This document shows positions 33,459-41,920 of a stretch of 64,000 bases of DNA, piece by piece. The translations under genes and the position numbers were made by a program. This stretch comes from an uncultured Prevotella sp. (GTDB taxonomy: Bacteria > Bacteroidota > Bacteroidia > Bacteroidales > Bacteroidaceae). The DNA lies in the NCBI GenBank assembly GCA_900318395.1, contig ONKL01000005.1, positions 16,779 through 80,778 of the forward strand, in the 5' to 3' direction. How positions within the stretch are numbered: the first letter of the stretch is position 1; each line of letters starts with the position of its first letter. The notes beneath the pieces were generated by a model. The model had not been told where the DNA came from. It saw only the letters and a program-made list of their open reading frames with translations, and ran no database searches.

Positions 33459-34143
33459 CGATTCTAAGAATTGAAAACATGTCCTTCGGACCGTACTGCT
33501 TGCGGAAGGCGATGGTGATATCCTCCTCCGCGTAGCCCAGTTCCTTCAGCATGGGCACGAGCACCTTCGCGGCATTGCGCTGTGCACTCTCCAGGATCCC
33601 CATCTTCGGAATACTCTCGATGATGGCCTTTCGCCCTTGCTGCTGATAGTCAGCCAACTCGGCATCACTGAAGTCCGATCGTGTCAGAGCCACGTACTGG
33701 CGCACGTTCTTCTGGTCGATCTTCGAACTGGTCATACTGACCTGAGGGTCGGGCAGTACGATAGTGATTTTCTTGCCGTCGCGTTCGATATTCTTTTCCG
33801 AGAAATCACTGAAGTCGATATAAGCCTTCAGCTTCGCGTCAATGGGAATGGCAATCTTTCGGTCGGCCATAGGCAACTTGATGTCAAACTGTTTTTTCAG
33901 CAGCGAGCCTTTCAGCCTGAGGGCATCGTCGTGAGTCACGATCTTGTGAACACGATATTCTGCCGTGTAGAGCTTAGAGCATTTCTGCACCTGCATAATG
34001 AGCATGGGCACTGTGTCGATGCCCTGGGCGATGGCTGCCTCCTGTTTGGCATCATCATCACTCTGCACCCGCCAGTCACCGCAGAAGTAGAGTCCCCCCA
34101 CAATCACCAGCACAGCCAAAATCACTCCAATCACCTTCCTCAT
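33451..34143 (-). CDS. DUF4230 protein, copy 1
   Basis: A 230-residue protein with an N-terminal membrane helix (VIGVILAVLVIVGGLYFCG) and a DUF4230-like domain: CSKLYTAEYRVHKIVTHDD, LPMADRKIAIPIDAKLKAYIDF, ITIVLPDPQVSMTSSKID and a helical tail (ESAQRNAAKVLVPMLKELG). Its function is unknown and it probably acts at the inner-membrane outer face. The ATG at 34143 sits in the first unit of the array at 34141-34238, exactly as for copy 2. The two DUF4230 genes plus the DUF4738 lipoprotein form an envelope gene cluster. Confidence 0.82.
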   Translation of the reverse strand: MRKVIGVILAVLVIVGGLYFCGDWRVQSDDDAKQEAAIAQGIDTVPMLIMQVQKCSKLYTAEYRVHKIVTHDDALRLKGSLLKKQFDIKLPMADRKIAIPIDAKLKAYIDFSDFSEKNIERDGKKITIVLPDPQVSMTSSKIDQKNVRQYVALTRSDFSDAELADYQQQGRKAIIESIPKMGILESAQRNAAKVLVPMLKELGYAEEDITIAFRKQYGPKDMFSILRIEE

Positions 34144-34238
34144 TCCAAGTTCCTCATTCCACACTCCTCACTCCACATTCCACATTCCTCATTCCTCATT
34201 CCACATTCCTCATTCCTCATTCCACATTCCTCACTCCT
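34141..34238. repeat. Heptanucleotide array, 14 units
   Basis: Fourteen 7-bp units (CATTCCA, CATTCCT, CACTCCT and one AGTTCCT) fill the space between the DUF4738 lipoprotein gene and DUF4230 copy 1. They contain the start codon of the latter and the stop codon of the former. Confidence 0.93.
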
Positions 34239-34791
34239 CTTCCCCCGAAGTGGGAGGCAGACTGCCCGAGGTGTCAAGCTCCGTGTCAGGCTTGATGCCT
34301 ACGGTACCGAAGTTGCTCACTGTCACAACCATGGGGACATACTCGTCGGTCTGTGGATGACTCACACTCGCTGCAAACACGAGCTGAGGCCCGTCCACCC
34401 TGTCGAACACCAGTCCCTCCAGTATTCCCGTCTGCCGGTAGTCATCATCGAGGAATTTCTCGAAGGCAGCCTTTGTGAAAGTTTGGTTGAAGAAGACGCT
34501 GCCATCCGAGCGCATGATGCGGATGGTGATGCGGTTATCCACGAACTTCTGTCCGTTCTCGTCTTTCACCATCTTCAGACTGTCATCAGCCACGCGTCTC
34601 ACTTCCACCTGATAATCCTTGTGCAACCACTCGATATCCTTGGTTTGCTTATATTCCTGCATACGGATAGGACCCTGCGGTTTGGGAGTCTCCACACGCT
34701 TCACGATAATGTCATCATTCTTTTTCTTCTGACCGCAACTAATGGCCAGCATGCCTGCAATCAGCATGATCAAGAGTTCATATTTCTTCAT
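34231..34791 (-). CDS. DUF4738-type lipoprotein
   Basis: A 186-residue lipoprotein: a signal helix then AISCGQKKK gives the lipobox cysteine near residue 19. The body matches the DUF4738 layout (QVEVRRVADDSLKMVKDENGQKFVDN, ITIRIMRSDGSVFFNQTFTK). The function is unknown. It is the first gene of the minus-strand operon, 20 nt after a consensus promoter. The last residues (TSGEEE) are encoded where the heptanucleotide array begins, so the array may have replaced the native C terminus. Confidence 0.82.
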   Translation of the reverse strand: MKKYELLIMLIAGMLAISCGQKKKNDDIIVKRVETPKPQGPIRMQEYKQTKDIEWLHKDYQVEVRRVADDSLKMVKDENGQKFVDNRITIRIMRSDGSVFFNQTFTKAAFEKFLDDDYRQTGILEGLVFDRVDGPQLVFAASVSHPQTDEYVPMVVTVSNFGTVGIKPDTELDTSGSLPPTSGEEE

Positions 34792-34810
34792 TTTTGTTGG
34801 TTTTTGGGTA

Positions 34811-34841
34811 CAAAGATAGCGTAAAAAGCGCGGAACACCAA
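34811..34841 (-). promoter_or_regulatory. Promoter of DUF4738/DUF4230 operon
   Basis: On the minus strand TTG (complement of 34839-34841), 20 nt, TATCTTTG (complement of 34811-34818). It is divergent from the promoter at 34880-34910. Confidence 0.7.
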
Positions 34842-34842
34842 A

Positions 34843-34886
34843 TTTCTTGAGTTATTTTTGACTATTTCTTGAGTTATTTTTGACTA
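34843..34886. repeat. Perfect 22-bp tandem duplication in divergent promoter
   Basis: The 22-bp unit starting TTTCTTGAG and ending TTTTTGACTA occurs at 34843-34864 and again at 34865-34886 without mismatch. Each copy carries a TTTTG that can act as -33 box for the rightward gene; the second copy provides the one with correct 20-nt spacing. Confidence 0.95.
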
Positions 34887-34910
34887 TCTCAGATTATTAT
34901 TTTAACTTTG
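34880..34910 (+). promoter_or_regulatory. Promoter with leaderless start
   Basis: TTG at 34880-34882, 20 nt, TAACTTTG at 34903-34910. The lipoprotein ATG starts at 34915, 4 nt downstream, predicting a leaderless mRNA. Confidence 0.68.
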
Positions 34911-34914
34911 CAGC

Positions 34915-35436
34915 ATGAATAAGATGATATATGCGTGTGCTGCACTCCTGTGCATGACGATTCTCCTCGGTGCCTGCTCGGGAGGCCAACAGCCCCGATC
35001 CTATGTTGCTGAGCTCTCCAGTGATGACAGTATGACCATCCGATTGGGGCAATGGGATCTCACTCGATACCACAGTGACAAACTGGGGCTTGACATCAAC
35101 TACCCCTCGTTTCTCTACCATCAAGATCTGCCCGAGGAGCCTGGACAGGAATTGTTCATGTATGAGGATATTTCCATTTCCGTAGTGGTCGACTCGCTGA
35201 AAGGCATGACCTATAGTGCCAGTCAGCAGATGATGGGCATGGGGGCCGATCTGGTCGAGTCGGGTGATGACTACAGCATCCAGGAAGGCTCCGAACAAGA
35301 CTGGGACTACTATGGCAAGGTGATGGATGATGACACCCTCCGCCTTGTGACCGTCATGCTCCGTTATGCTCCCCACCATTCTGAGGCTGTTGAGCCGCTC
35401 CGCGAATGGGTTAAGAACTTTAGATTAAAGCCATGA
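34915..35436 (+). CDS. Putative lipoprotein of unknown function
   Basis: A 173-residue protein with a lipoprotein signal (LLCMTILLGACSGGQ, Cys near residue 21). The body contains YHSDKLGLDINYPSFLYHQ, a pattern seen in small Bacteroidota lipoproteins that resemble PsbP/MOG1-like folds; that assignment is weak. It overlaps the following symporter gene by 4 nt (ATGA), so the two are translationally coupled. The transcript is probably leaderless. Confidence 0.78.
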   Translation: MNKMIYACAALLCMTILLGACSGGQQPRSYVAELSSDDSMTIRLGQWDLTRYHSDKLGLDINYPSFLYHQDLPEEPGQELFMYEDISISVVVDSLKGMTYSASQQMMGMGADLVESGDDYSIQEGSEQDWDYYGKVMDDDTLRLVTVMLRYAPHHSEAVEPLREWVKNFRLKP

Positions 35437-36374
35437 AACGTCTCTGCAAACTGATCTCCGATTATATGGGCGTGCTGGTGCTGCTGGCCGCAGTGGTAGC
35501 CATGCTGTGGCCTGAGGCTTTCTGCCATATCAAACCTACTGTTATCAATCCCCTTCTGGGAGTCATCATGTTCGGTATGGGTCTGACACTGCGATGGGAT
35601 GATTTCCGTGTGGTGTTCAGTCGCCCGCGTGATGTTGTCTTGGGATGTGCCGCCCAGTTCACGGTCATGCCCTTGCTGGCTTATGCGCTGGCCCATGTCT
35701 TCGCCCTCGACGAAGCTCTCACGGTGGGTGTGGTTCTTGTGGGCTGTTGTCCTGGAGGCACTGCTTCTAATGTCATTACCTATCTGGCCAAGGGCGACCT
35801 TGCCCTGAGTGTCGGCATGACGGGTGTCTCCACGTTGCTGGCTCCTGTGCTGACGCCACTGCTCGTATGGCTCTTGGCGGGCAAGACCGTTGATGTCGAT
35901 GTGGCTGCCATGTTCCTGAGTATCCTCTGGGTAGTGATCCTGCCTATAGTCGCTGGTCTTCTGGTTAAGCGGCTGTGGCCTCGACAGACTGAGCGCGTCA
36001 CTGCCTATCTGCCTGCCCTGTCGTCGGTTTCTATCGCTTCGATTGTGCTCATTGTCATCTCTGCCAGTGCCCACAAACTGCTGACGGGTGGAATGATTAT
36101 CATCTTGGTAGTCATGCTTCATAATATCCTTGGTCTGACTGTCGGCTACCTGATAGCCAGATTGTTGCACCTCTCTGCACCCAAGCGTCGTGCCCTGAGC
36201 ATCGAGGTGGGCATGCAGAACTCAGGCCTGGCCTCCAGCTTGGCCACACTCCACTTTGCAGCCTATCCCATGGCCACCATCCCTGGAGCTGTCTTCAGTG
36301 TCTGGCATAACATCAGCGGTGCCATTGTAGCCCGCCTTTATGCCCGCTCTTCGGATGAACGGCCGCTTACTTGA
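35433..36374 (+). CDS. Bile acid:sodium symporter family (BASS) transporter
   Basis: A 313-residue membrane protein with nine or ten helices. Family signatures are NPLLGVIMFGMGLTL, VGCCPGGTASNVITYLAKGD (the sodium-binding crossover) and EVGMQNSGLASSLA (the second crossover). Bacterial BASS proteins import organic anions with sodium, and the substrate is often pantoate, a keto acid or a bile acid. It is coupled to the upstream lipoprotein. The stop overlaps the end of the convergent EptA-like gene by 8 bases. Confidence 0.93.
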   Translation: MKRLCKLISDYMGVLVLLAAVVAMLWPEAFCHIKPTVINPLLGVIMFGMGLTLRWDDFRVVFSRPRDVVLGCAAQFTVMPLLAYALAHVFALDEALTVGVVLVGCCPGGTASNVITYLAKGDLALSVGMTGVSTLLAPVLTPLLVWLLAGKTVDVDVAAMFLSILWVVILPIVAGLLVKRLWPRQTERVTAYLPALSSVSIASIVLIVISASAHKLLTGGMIIILVVMLHNILGLTVGYLIARLLHLSAPKRRALSIEVGMQNSGLASSLATLHFAAYPMATIPGAVFSVWHNISGAIVARLYARSSDERPLT

Positions 36375-37911
36375 AAATGTCGAAATTGGGGTCGTATGCA
36401 GGTGACTGGATCGACAGCAGGTTGAGAATGGAGTGGAAGATGAAATGCTGTTCGAGCACCTTCGGCAGTTCGTCTGCTGTCTTGTATTCTCTGTAATCTT
36501 TCGAGGTCCATACGAGGAACGGTATTTCATACTGCTCCTTGGGTGCCAGTCGCATGGGCAGACCGTGCATGAACATCTTGTTCTCACCCAGCGACTCGCC
36601 GTGATCGGAGATGAAGATCATCGCACGCTTCCAGTCGCTCATGCCGCGTAATGTCTTGATGAGGCTGTCCAACAGATAGTCGGTGTAGAGGATGGAATTA
36701 TCGTAGGCATTGACCAGTGTACCGACATTCTTTTCGCCTTCTTCTACGTTTCTGGCCACAGGTTTATACATCTCGAACTCCTTGGGATATTTGTCGGCAT
36801 AGTTCGGACCATGACTGGTACTGGTGTGCAGCACGATGAGCACCTTGTTCTTCTGACTGGATAGTATGCGCTCACGCAGCCCGTGAAGGAGGATGTTGTC
36901 ATAGGTGTTAGGCACGCCGTATTGCTTGCCGAGTTCTGGGTCGGTGATGTACTGCCCTTCACCGATATGGATGGGCGGCTCACCCCAGTTGGAGGTGCGC
37001 CATGTGACATCTGCTCCTGTGCGGTAGGCATAGTTGGGCAGCAGTTCATAGAGGTCGTCGCTGTTCTTGGGTTCCAGAATGGCTTTCGTGCCTGCAGTGG
37101 TGTAAGTGGCGCACGAATTGGCCTGATATACCTTCAGATCTTCTACCTTCGACAACAGAGGATTGTTCTTGCGTGCATAGCCGTAGAGCTGGAAGTTGGC
37201 CTTACGTGCCGACTCACCAATGACGAGTACCACTACGGCCTTCTCGTCATCCATGATCTTGCCGTCGGGCAGTTTGATCTCCTCGGCTTGTTCCTCCTGA
37301 CTGAAGCTGATGACACGGCCTGTGTTCACCAGATAGGACCAAGGCTGCAAGAGCCCTCCCAGTTCTGTGTCGTGCTGACTGATCCACAGTGTCTGGCTGA
37401 TATTCATGGCAGCGGTGATGAGGATGATGACCAATGAACTGCCGCAGTAGATGCCCAGTTTCTTGGCTTTGCCGATGACCACTGGCTGCAACAGACAGAA
37501 CAGGGCAGGGAGCACGCCGCAGACGAAGATGAATGTCCACAGCGACCAACTGAAGAATCCTGAGGCTTCGGAATATCGGGTATTGAAAACGTTCTCAATA
37601 GTTGTGGCATCGATCATCACACTGTAGGTGATGATGAAATAGACGGCTGTTGCATTGATGATGGCGAGGATGGCCAGCAGGATACGCCCGACCATACGCA
37701 ATAGGTACATCGTGAGATAGGCCATCATGAAGTGGAGCACCAGCATGATGACAACCAGCGAGGTCAACAGGAACAGGCGTCCTCCCGCTGTCGCATTGCT
37801 GGTTTCGGCTACATAATTAAAGAAAGGTATGTTGTATAACAACAGTGTTGCTATGCTGAGGATGCACGAAAAGGTAAAAAGCGAAATGGGCTTGCGTGAA
37901 AATTTCATCAT
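36367..37911 (-). CDS. eptA: Phosphoethanolamine transferase, EptA type
   Basis: A 514-residue inner-membrane enzyme with five N-terminal helices and a large periplasmic sulfatase-like domain. It would transfer phosphoethanolamine from phosphatidylethanolamine to lipid A. Motifs are VVLVIGESARKANFQLYGY (metal site), the nucleophile threonine in ATYTTAGTKA, STSHGPNY and FISDHGESLGE. It overlaps the upstream PAP2 gene by 4 nt. In Bacteroidota, removing a lipid A phosphate and adding phosphoethanolamine lower the negative charge and give resistance to cationic peptides, so the pair is probably a lipid A remodelling unit. Confidence 0.92.
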   Translation of the reverse strand: MMKFSRKPISLFTFSCILSIATLLLYNIPFFNYVAETSNATAGGRLFLLTSLVVIMLVLHFMMAYLTMYLLRMVGRILLAILAIINATAVYFIITYSVMIDATTIENVFNTRYSEASGFFSWSLWTFIFVCGVLPALFCLLQPVVIGKAKKLGIYCGSSLVIILITAAMNISQTLWISQHDTELGGLLQPWSYLVNTGRVISFSQEEQAEEIKLPDGKIMDDEKAVVVLVIGESARKANFQLYGYARKNNPLLSKVEDLKVYQANSCATYTTAGTKAILEPKNSDDLYELLPNYAYRTGADVTWRTSNWGEPPIHIGEGQYITDPELGKQYGVPNTYDNILLHGLRERILSSQKNKVLIVLHTSTSHGPNYADKYPKEFEMYKPVARNVEEGEKNVGTLVNAYDNSILYTDYLLDSLIKTLRGMSDWKRAMIFISDHGESLGENKMFMHGLPMRLAPKEQYEIPFLVWTSKDYREYKTADELPKVLEQHFIFHSILNLLSIQSPAYDPNFDIFK

Positions 37912-38576
37912 TCTATCTCATTCTTTTTGAGTTTCAGGATCTTCTCTCCTGCAAAGTAGAACATCAGGCACGGGGTTGCAAAACCGATGATGCTGCCCAC
38001 GCATATATCCGACAGAAAGTGCTGTGAGAGGTAGACACGTGAGAAAGCCCCCAGCGCAGCAAGTGCCAGCAGCATCAGTAACACCAGACCAATAAGGAAT
38101 CTTTTCTGGTGGTCTTGTTCCGATATATGTCTGTAGCGATATGCCAGAAGGAGTGCTATGCATGTAAAGAAGACGAAGAATGTAGAGGAGTGACCTGATG
38201 GGAAAGAGTTTCCTGAATACAGATTGATGCCCTCCACCACAGGCAGGGGTGAATGGTAACCCTCGAACGCTGCTTCTGGGCGCGGACTGCTGAACAGGTG
38301 TTTCAGGAGCTGTAGGAACGCTCCTCCCGACAACTCACAGAGACCGAAGAAGATGGTCAGCCTGTATTCTTTCCAGAATACGGGCAGCAGTGCCAATATG
38401 TAGATGGGCCATTCCGCCAAGATGGAGTAATAGGTGAAAAAGGTATCCAGTATAGGGGAGTGGTGAGAGTTCAGCATCAGATGGAGCTCCAGTTTGGGGT
38501 GGACATACATCAGCCCCAGTACAACGATCAGTAGCACCAGATATCCTATGCCATAAACAGCAAATGTTTTCTTCAT
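37908..38576 (-). CDS. PAP2-family membrane phosphatase, probable lipid A phosphatase
   Basis: A 222-residue membrane phosphatase with about six helices and the three PAP2 motifs: KHLFSSPRP, NSFPSGHSS and SRVYLSQHFLSD. Translational coupling to eptA suggests a lipid A 1- or 4'-phosphatase of the LpxE/LpxF kind. Undecaprenyl-diphosphate or phosphatidylglycerophosphate dephosphorylation remain possible. The ATG lies 4 nt after the -7 box, so the mRNA is probably leaderless. Confidence 0.88.
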   Translation of the reverse strand: MKKTFAVYGIGYLVLLIVVLGLMYVHPKLELHLMLNSHHSPILDTFFTYYSILAEWPIYILALLPVFWKEYRLTIFFGLCELSGGAFLQLLKHLFSSPRPEAAFEGYHSPLPVVEGINLYSGNSFPSGHSSTFFVFFTCIALLLAYRYRHISEQDHQKRFLIGLVLLMLLALAALGAFSRVYLSQHFLSDICVGSIIGFATPCLMFYFAGEKILKLKKNEIE

Positions 38577-38580
38577 GGCG

Positions 38581-38611
38581 CAAAGGTAAGCATTTTCTCT
38601 GTAATCCCCAA
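38581..38611 (-). promoter_or_regulatory. Promoter of PAP2-eptA operon (leaderless)
   Basis: On the minus strand TTG (complement of 38609-38611), 20 nt, TACCTTTG (complement of 38581-38588). The ATG ends at 38576, so only 4 nt separate box and start codon. Confidence 0.7.
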
Positions 38612-38630
38612 AGATTTCACTTGATTTCTT

Positions 38631-39692
38631 CTAATTATATCTTCTTCTGCGACTCATGACGAAGTAAGCCAGCAGAAGGATGGTCAGTGCGACAATGAGG
38701 GTGATGCCGATGTGGGTGTAGAGCTTGATCCTTTCTCCAGTGATGCGCTGCTGATCCATCTGGATATCCTGATTGATATCGTTGATGGTGAGTGTGGAGA
38801 TCTCGTTGTTACGCTTGTCCTTGGCTTGGATGAGCTTATAGAGAGTCTCGTTCTCAGCCTTCGTGTCGCCACTGAGTTTGTAGATGGCTGCCAGGAGATA
38901 GAGTCGAGGCACATCGAGACTGATGGAGTCACAGGCTTTCACCGCCAGGTCGAAGTCGCCATCAAACACGTGACGCCCCATCTTGATGTATTTCCAGTAC
39001 ATCGAGAGTTCCTCTTGTGGGCTCTCGCTACGTATCTTCATAATCTCCTGATAGCACTCCTCGAAGATTTTCTTGTCATTACGGCCGATGGCTACCATCG
39101 CTTTCAGCGAGAGCGAGCTGCAGCGCTCGCGTGGGGTCTGGGCGATGGAGAGGGCTTTGTCGGCCCAGTTGTAACCGTCGGGTCCTTCATCGGGATCTTC
39201 GAAGATGCTGATGTTGGTCAGTGTCTGGTAGATGTTGAGCAACTCGTGGTCATTGGTGCCAGGCTTGATGGCATTGGCTGCCTTCAGGAGGTATTTCTTG
39301 CTGAGCTCATTTTCATCACGCGAACCGTAGAAGATACCTAACAGGAAATCGACCATGTAATAGTAATCCTCAGCATTGGCCTTGATCAGTTCGTCTTTCA
39401 ACAGTTCGGTCTTTTGCAGGGCCTTGCTGTAGTAGTTGTGGTTGAGGTCGTAGATGATTTCGCGGTTCATAGTCCGGAAATACTTAGCCGGGTCATCCTT
39501 GACATGCTCGCGAAGGTTCTCGATGGCCTTGTAGAACTCATAGTCGTTGTTGCCGACGAAATAGACCGACACAATACGGTCGAGTCGCTCTTCCTCGCTC
39601 TCGTCTTCAGCGTTCTGGGCAACGAGGGTGATAGGACTGACCGTCAACATGATGAGGAGCAGCAGGGCTCGTAGAATAGTTTTGTTAGTCAT
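38631..39692 (-). CDS. TPR-like periplasmic protein with C-terminal membrane helix
   Basis: A 353-residue protein with a signal peptide (RALLLLIMLTVSPITLVAQ), an all-helical TPR-like body (ENLREHVKDDPAKYF, LSKKYLLKAANAI, DGYNWADKALSIAQ) and a C-terminal membrane helix (IGITLIVALTILLLAYFVM) with a basic tail. The layout equals the sensory half of TPR histidine kinases such as that at 27896, but no kinase domain follows. It is separated by 12 bp from the HAD gene downstream on the right, so it may be the last gene of the lysS-gpsA-pgi-HAD transcript. The role is unknown. Confidence 0.8.
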   Translation of the reverse strand: MTNKTILRALLLLIMLTVSPITLVAQNAEDESEEERLDRIVSVYFVGNNDYEFYKAIENLREHVKDDPAKYFRTMNREIIYDLNHNYYSKALQKTELLKDELIKANAEDYYYMVDFLLGIFYGSRDENELSKKYLLKAANAIKPGTNDHELLNIYQTLTNISIFEDPDEGPDGYNWADKALSIAQTPRERCSSLSLKAMVAIGRNDKKIFEECYQEIMKIRSESPQEELSMYWKYIKMGRHVFDGDFDLAVKACDSISLDVPRLYLLAAIYKLSGDTKAENETLYKLIQAKDKRNNEISTLTINDINQDIQMDQQRITGERIKLYTHIGITLIVALTILLLAYFVMSRRRRYN

Positions 39693-39704
39693 AATCAGAT
39701 GGTT

Positions 39705-40427
39705 TTAGAAGTTTAGTTCTGTCCAGTGTTCGCTGAAGTCGGTCATGCTTGAGAAGATGAGGTTGGCTCCTGCAGCGAGTAGTTCGTTGTTGGGTAGAGG
39801 CCCCGTGTTGACGGCGATGGTGAAGATGCGGGCGGCATGACCTGAGCGCACCCCCAGAGGGGCATTCTCTATAACAACAGCCTGCCAGGGAGCGAGGTCG
39901 CCTGCCTTGTGGAGTCCCATGAGATAGGGGTCGGGCAGGGGCTTGCCTCTGGTGACATCGTAGGCGGTGGTGATATGGGCCTCGTCGACATAGTCGCCGA
40001 AATCTTTCAAGATACGGCTGATGAGTGGGCGCTGACCACTGCCTGTGACTACACCGCACTGAAGTCCGCTGGCGTGGATCTGGCGCATGAGATCGAGGAT
40101 GCCGGGCATGACAGGGGCCTCGGGCAGACTGTGGAAGGTCTGCGACTTGAGGTCGTACATCTTCTGGGCTTCAGCCTCGTCAATCTCTCGATGTTGCTGT
40201 CTGCGCACCATCTCGCGGATGGTGTCGACACCACGTGCTCCCTCAGTAGCGTAGGCATCATCAGCAGTCATGTGGATACCGTATTTTGCCATCGACTCCT
40301 GCCAGGCAATCGCGTGATTGGGCATGGAGTCGTAGAGTACGCCATCCATGTCAAAGAGCACGACTCTGGGGCTGAGTGCCTCAAAGTCGTGTTCTTCTAA
40401 GTATTTCTTAATCGCGAGGTAGTACAT
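39705..40427 (-). CDS. HAD-superfamily phosphatase, beta-phosphoglucomutase-like
   Basis: A 240-residue HAD hydrolase with a helical cap. Motif I is VVLFDMDGVLYDS, motif II VVTGSGQ, motif III RGKPLPDPYLMGL and motif IV VVIENAPLGV. The GKPxPDxY and ENAPLGV patterns place it in the beta-phosphoglucomutase/GPH-like group acting on small sugar phosphates. It lies directly downstream of pgi (no gap), suggesting control of a hexose-phosphate pool. Whether it is a mutase or a phosphatase cannot be decided. The first 20 residues before motif I are longer than usual, so a later start is possible. Confidence 0.87.
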   Translation of the reverse strand: MYYLAIKKYLEEHDFEALSPRVVLFDMDGVLYDSMPNHAIAWQESMAKYGIHMTADDAYATEGARGVDTIREMVRRQQHREIDEAEAQKMYDLKSQTFHSLPEAPVMPGILDLMRQIHASGLQCGVVTGSGQRPLISRILKDFGDYVDEAHITTAYDVTRGKPLPDPYLMGLHKAGDLAPWQAVVIENAPLGVRSGHAARIFTIAVNTGPLPNNELLAAGANLIFSSMTDFSEHWTELNF

Positions 40428-41783
40428 TTATGCTTCTTTCGCCAGTCTCTCCTTGATAGCCTTTGATTCAGCTTCGTAGCCAGGCTTGTCGAGCAGGGCG
40501 AACATGTTCTTCTTGTAGGCCTCTACACCAGGCTGGTTGAAGGGGTTCACACCGAGCAGGTTACCACTGATGCCGCAGGCAATCTCGAAGAAGTAGATGA
40601 GCTGACCGAGGTAAAGCTCATTAAGACGAGGCATGGTGATGCGGATGTTGGGCACGCCACCATCGACATGTGCCAGCTTCGTACCAAGCTCGGCCATCTT
40701 GTTGACCTCATCTACGCGCTTGCCAGCGAGGAAGTTCAGACCGTCGAGGTTCTCCTCGTCATTGGGGAAGAGCAGCTTCTTTTCGGGCTCCTCGATACTG
40801 ATCACGGTCTCGAAGATCGTGCGCTCACCGTCCTGAATCCACTGTCCCATGGAGTGGAGGTCGGTGGTGAAGTCTACTGATGCAGGGAAGATACCCTTCT
40901 TGTCCTTACCCTCTGACTCTCCGTAGAGCTGCTTCCACCACTCGCTCATGAAGTGGAGCTTGGGCTGGAAGTTAACCATGATCTCAATCTTCTTGCCACT
41001 CTGGTAGAGACTGTTGCGAACAGCTGCATACTGGGCAGCGGGGTTCTCTGCGAAAGGAACATCCTTGCCACAGGCTTTCTCCATCTCCTGGGCACCGGCA
41101 ACCAGTGCCTTGATGTCGAATCCAGCGCAGGCGATAGGCAGCAGACCTACTGGAGTCAGCACAGAGAAACGACCACCTACGTTGTCGGGGATGATAAAGC
41201 TCTTGTAACCCTCCTTGTCAGCACAGGTACGGGCAGCACCGCGCTTGGCATCGGTGACAGCCACAATGACCTTCTTGGCCTCCTCCTTGCCGCGCTGAGC
41301 CTCGCACTGCTTCTTCAACAGACGGAAGGTGAGGGCGGTCTCAGTGGTGGTACCACTCTTTGAGATGTTGATCACACCGAACTTCTTACCCTTCAGGTAC
41401 TCAGTGAGTTCGAAGAGGTAATCCTCGCCGATATTGTTGCCGGCGAAGAGGATGGTGGGATTCTTCTTGTCTGCTACCAGCCATGCAAACGAGTTGCTGA
41501 GAGCCTCAATCACGGCACGAGCACCCAGATAGGAACCACCGATACCAGCAACAACCACAGCCTCACAGTTCTCGCGGAGCACATTGGCACATGCCTGCAG
41601 CTCGTCGAGGAAAGCAGGTGTGATACTGGAGGGCAGATGAAGCCATCCGAGGAAGTCGTTACCTGGACATGTGCCCTCTTCAAGTGCCTTCTGGGCCTCC
41701 TTTACTTTGGGTTCAAAACTCTCAACTGCGCCAGCCTCAAGGAAGCAAGCGGCTTTCGTAATGTCTAATTTGATGTTGCTCAT
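40428..41783 (-). CDS. pgi: Glucose-6-phosphate isomerase
   Basis: A 451-residue phosphoglucose isomerase that interconverts glucose-6-phosphate and fructose-6-phosphate. Signatures are [33 protein letters not shown] (the sugar-phosphate loop), [16 protein letters not shown], and the C-terminal [19 protein letters not shown]. The length fits the short bacterial form. It sits between gpsA and a HAD gene. The 137-bp gap upstream to gpsA contains AT-rich hairpin-family repeats. Confidence 0.97.
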   Translation of the reverse strand: MSNIKLDITKAACFLEAGAVESFEPKVKEAQKALEEGTCPGNDFLGWLHLPSSITPAFLDELQACANVLRENCEAVVVAGIGGSYLGARAVIEALSNSFAWLVADKKNPTILFAGNNIGEDYLFELTEYLKGKKFGVINISKSGTTTETALTFRLLKKQCEAQRGKEEAKKVIVAVTDAKRGAARTCADKEGYKSFIIPDNVGGRFSVLTPVGLLPIACAGFDIKALVAGAQEMEKACGKDVPFAENPAAQYAAVRNSLYQSGKKIEIMVNFQPKLHFMSEWWKQLYGESEGKDKKGIFPASVDFTTDLHSMGQWIQDGERTIFETVISIEEPEKKLLFPNDEENLDGLNFLAGKRVDEVNKMAELGTKLAHVDGGVPNIRITMPRLNELYLGQLIYFFEIACGISGNLLGVNPFNQPGVEAYKKNMFALLDKPGYEAESKAIKERLAKEA

Positions 41784-41819
41784 AGATCTTGTTTGTTTTA
41801 TTTGTTAATATATATCTTT

Positions 41820-41920
41820 TTGTTCTTTATTATTTGTCCTTTTGTCCTTATTATCTAAAAAATATGTTCTTTTGTTCTTATTATCTAAAAAATATGTTCT
41901 TTTGTTCTTCTGTCTAAATT
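41820..41920. repeat. Intergenic TTCTTATTATCTAAA element
   Basis: The segment TATGTTCTTTTGTTCTTATT followed by ATCTAAAAAA is present twice in tandem, with a third, partly changed copy on the left. It is one half-site of the hairpin family that recurs through the men operon. All units here point the same way, so no large hairpin forms. Confidence 0.85.
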
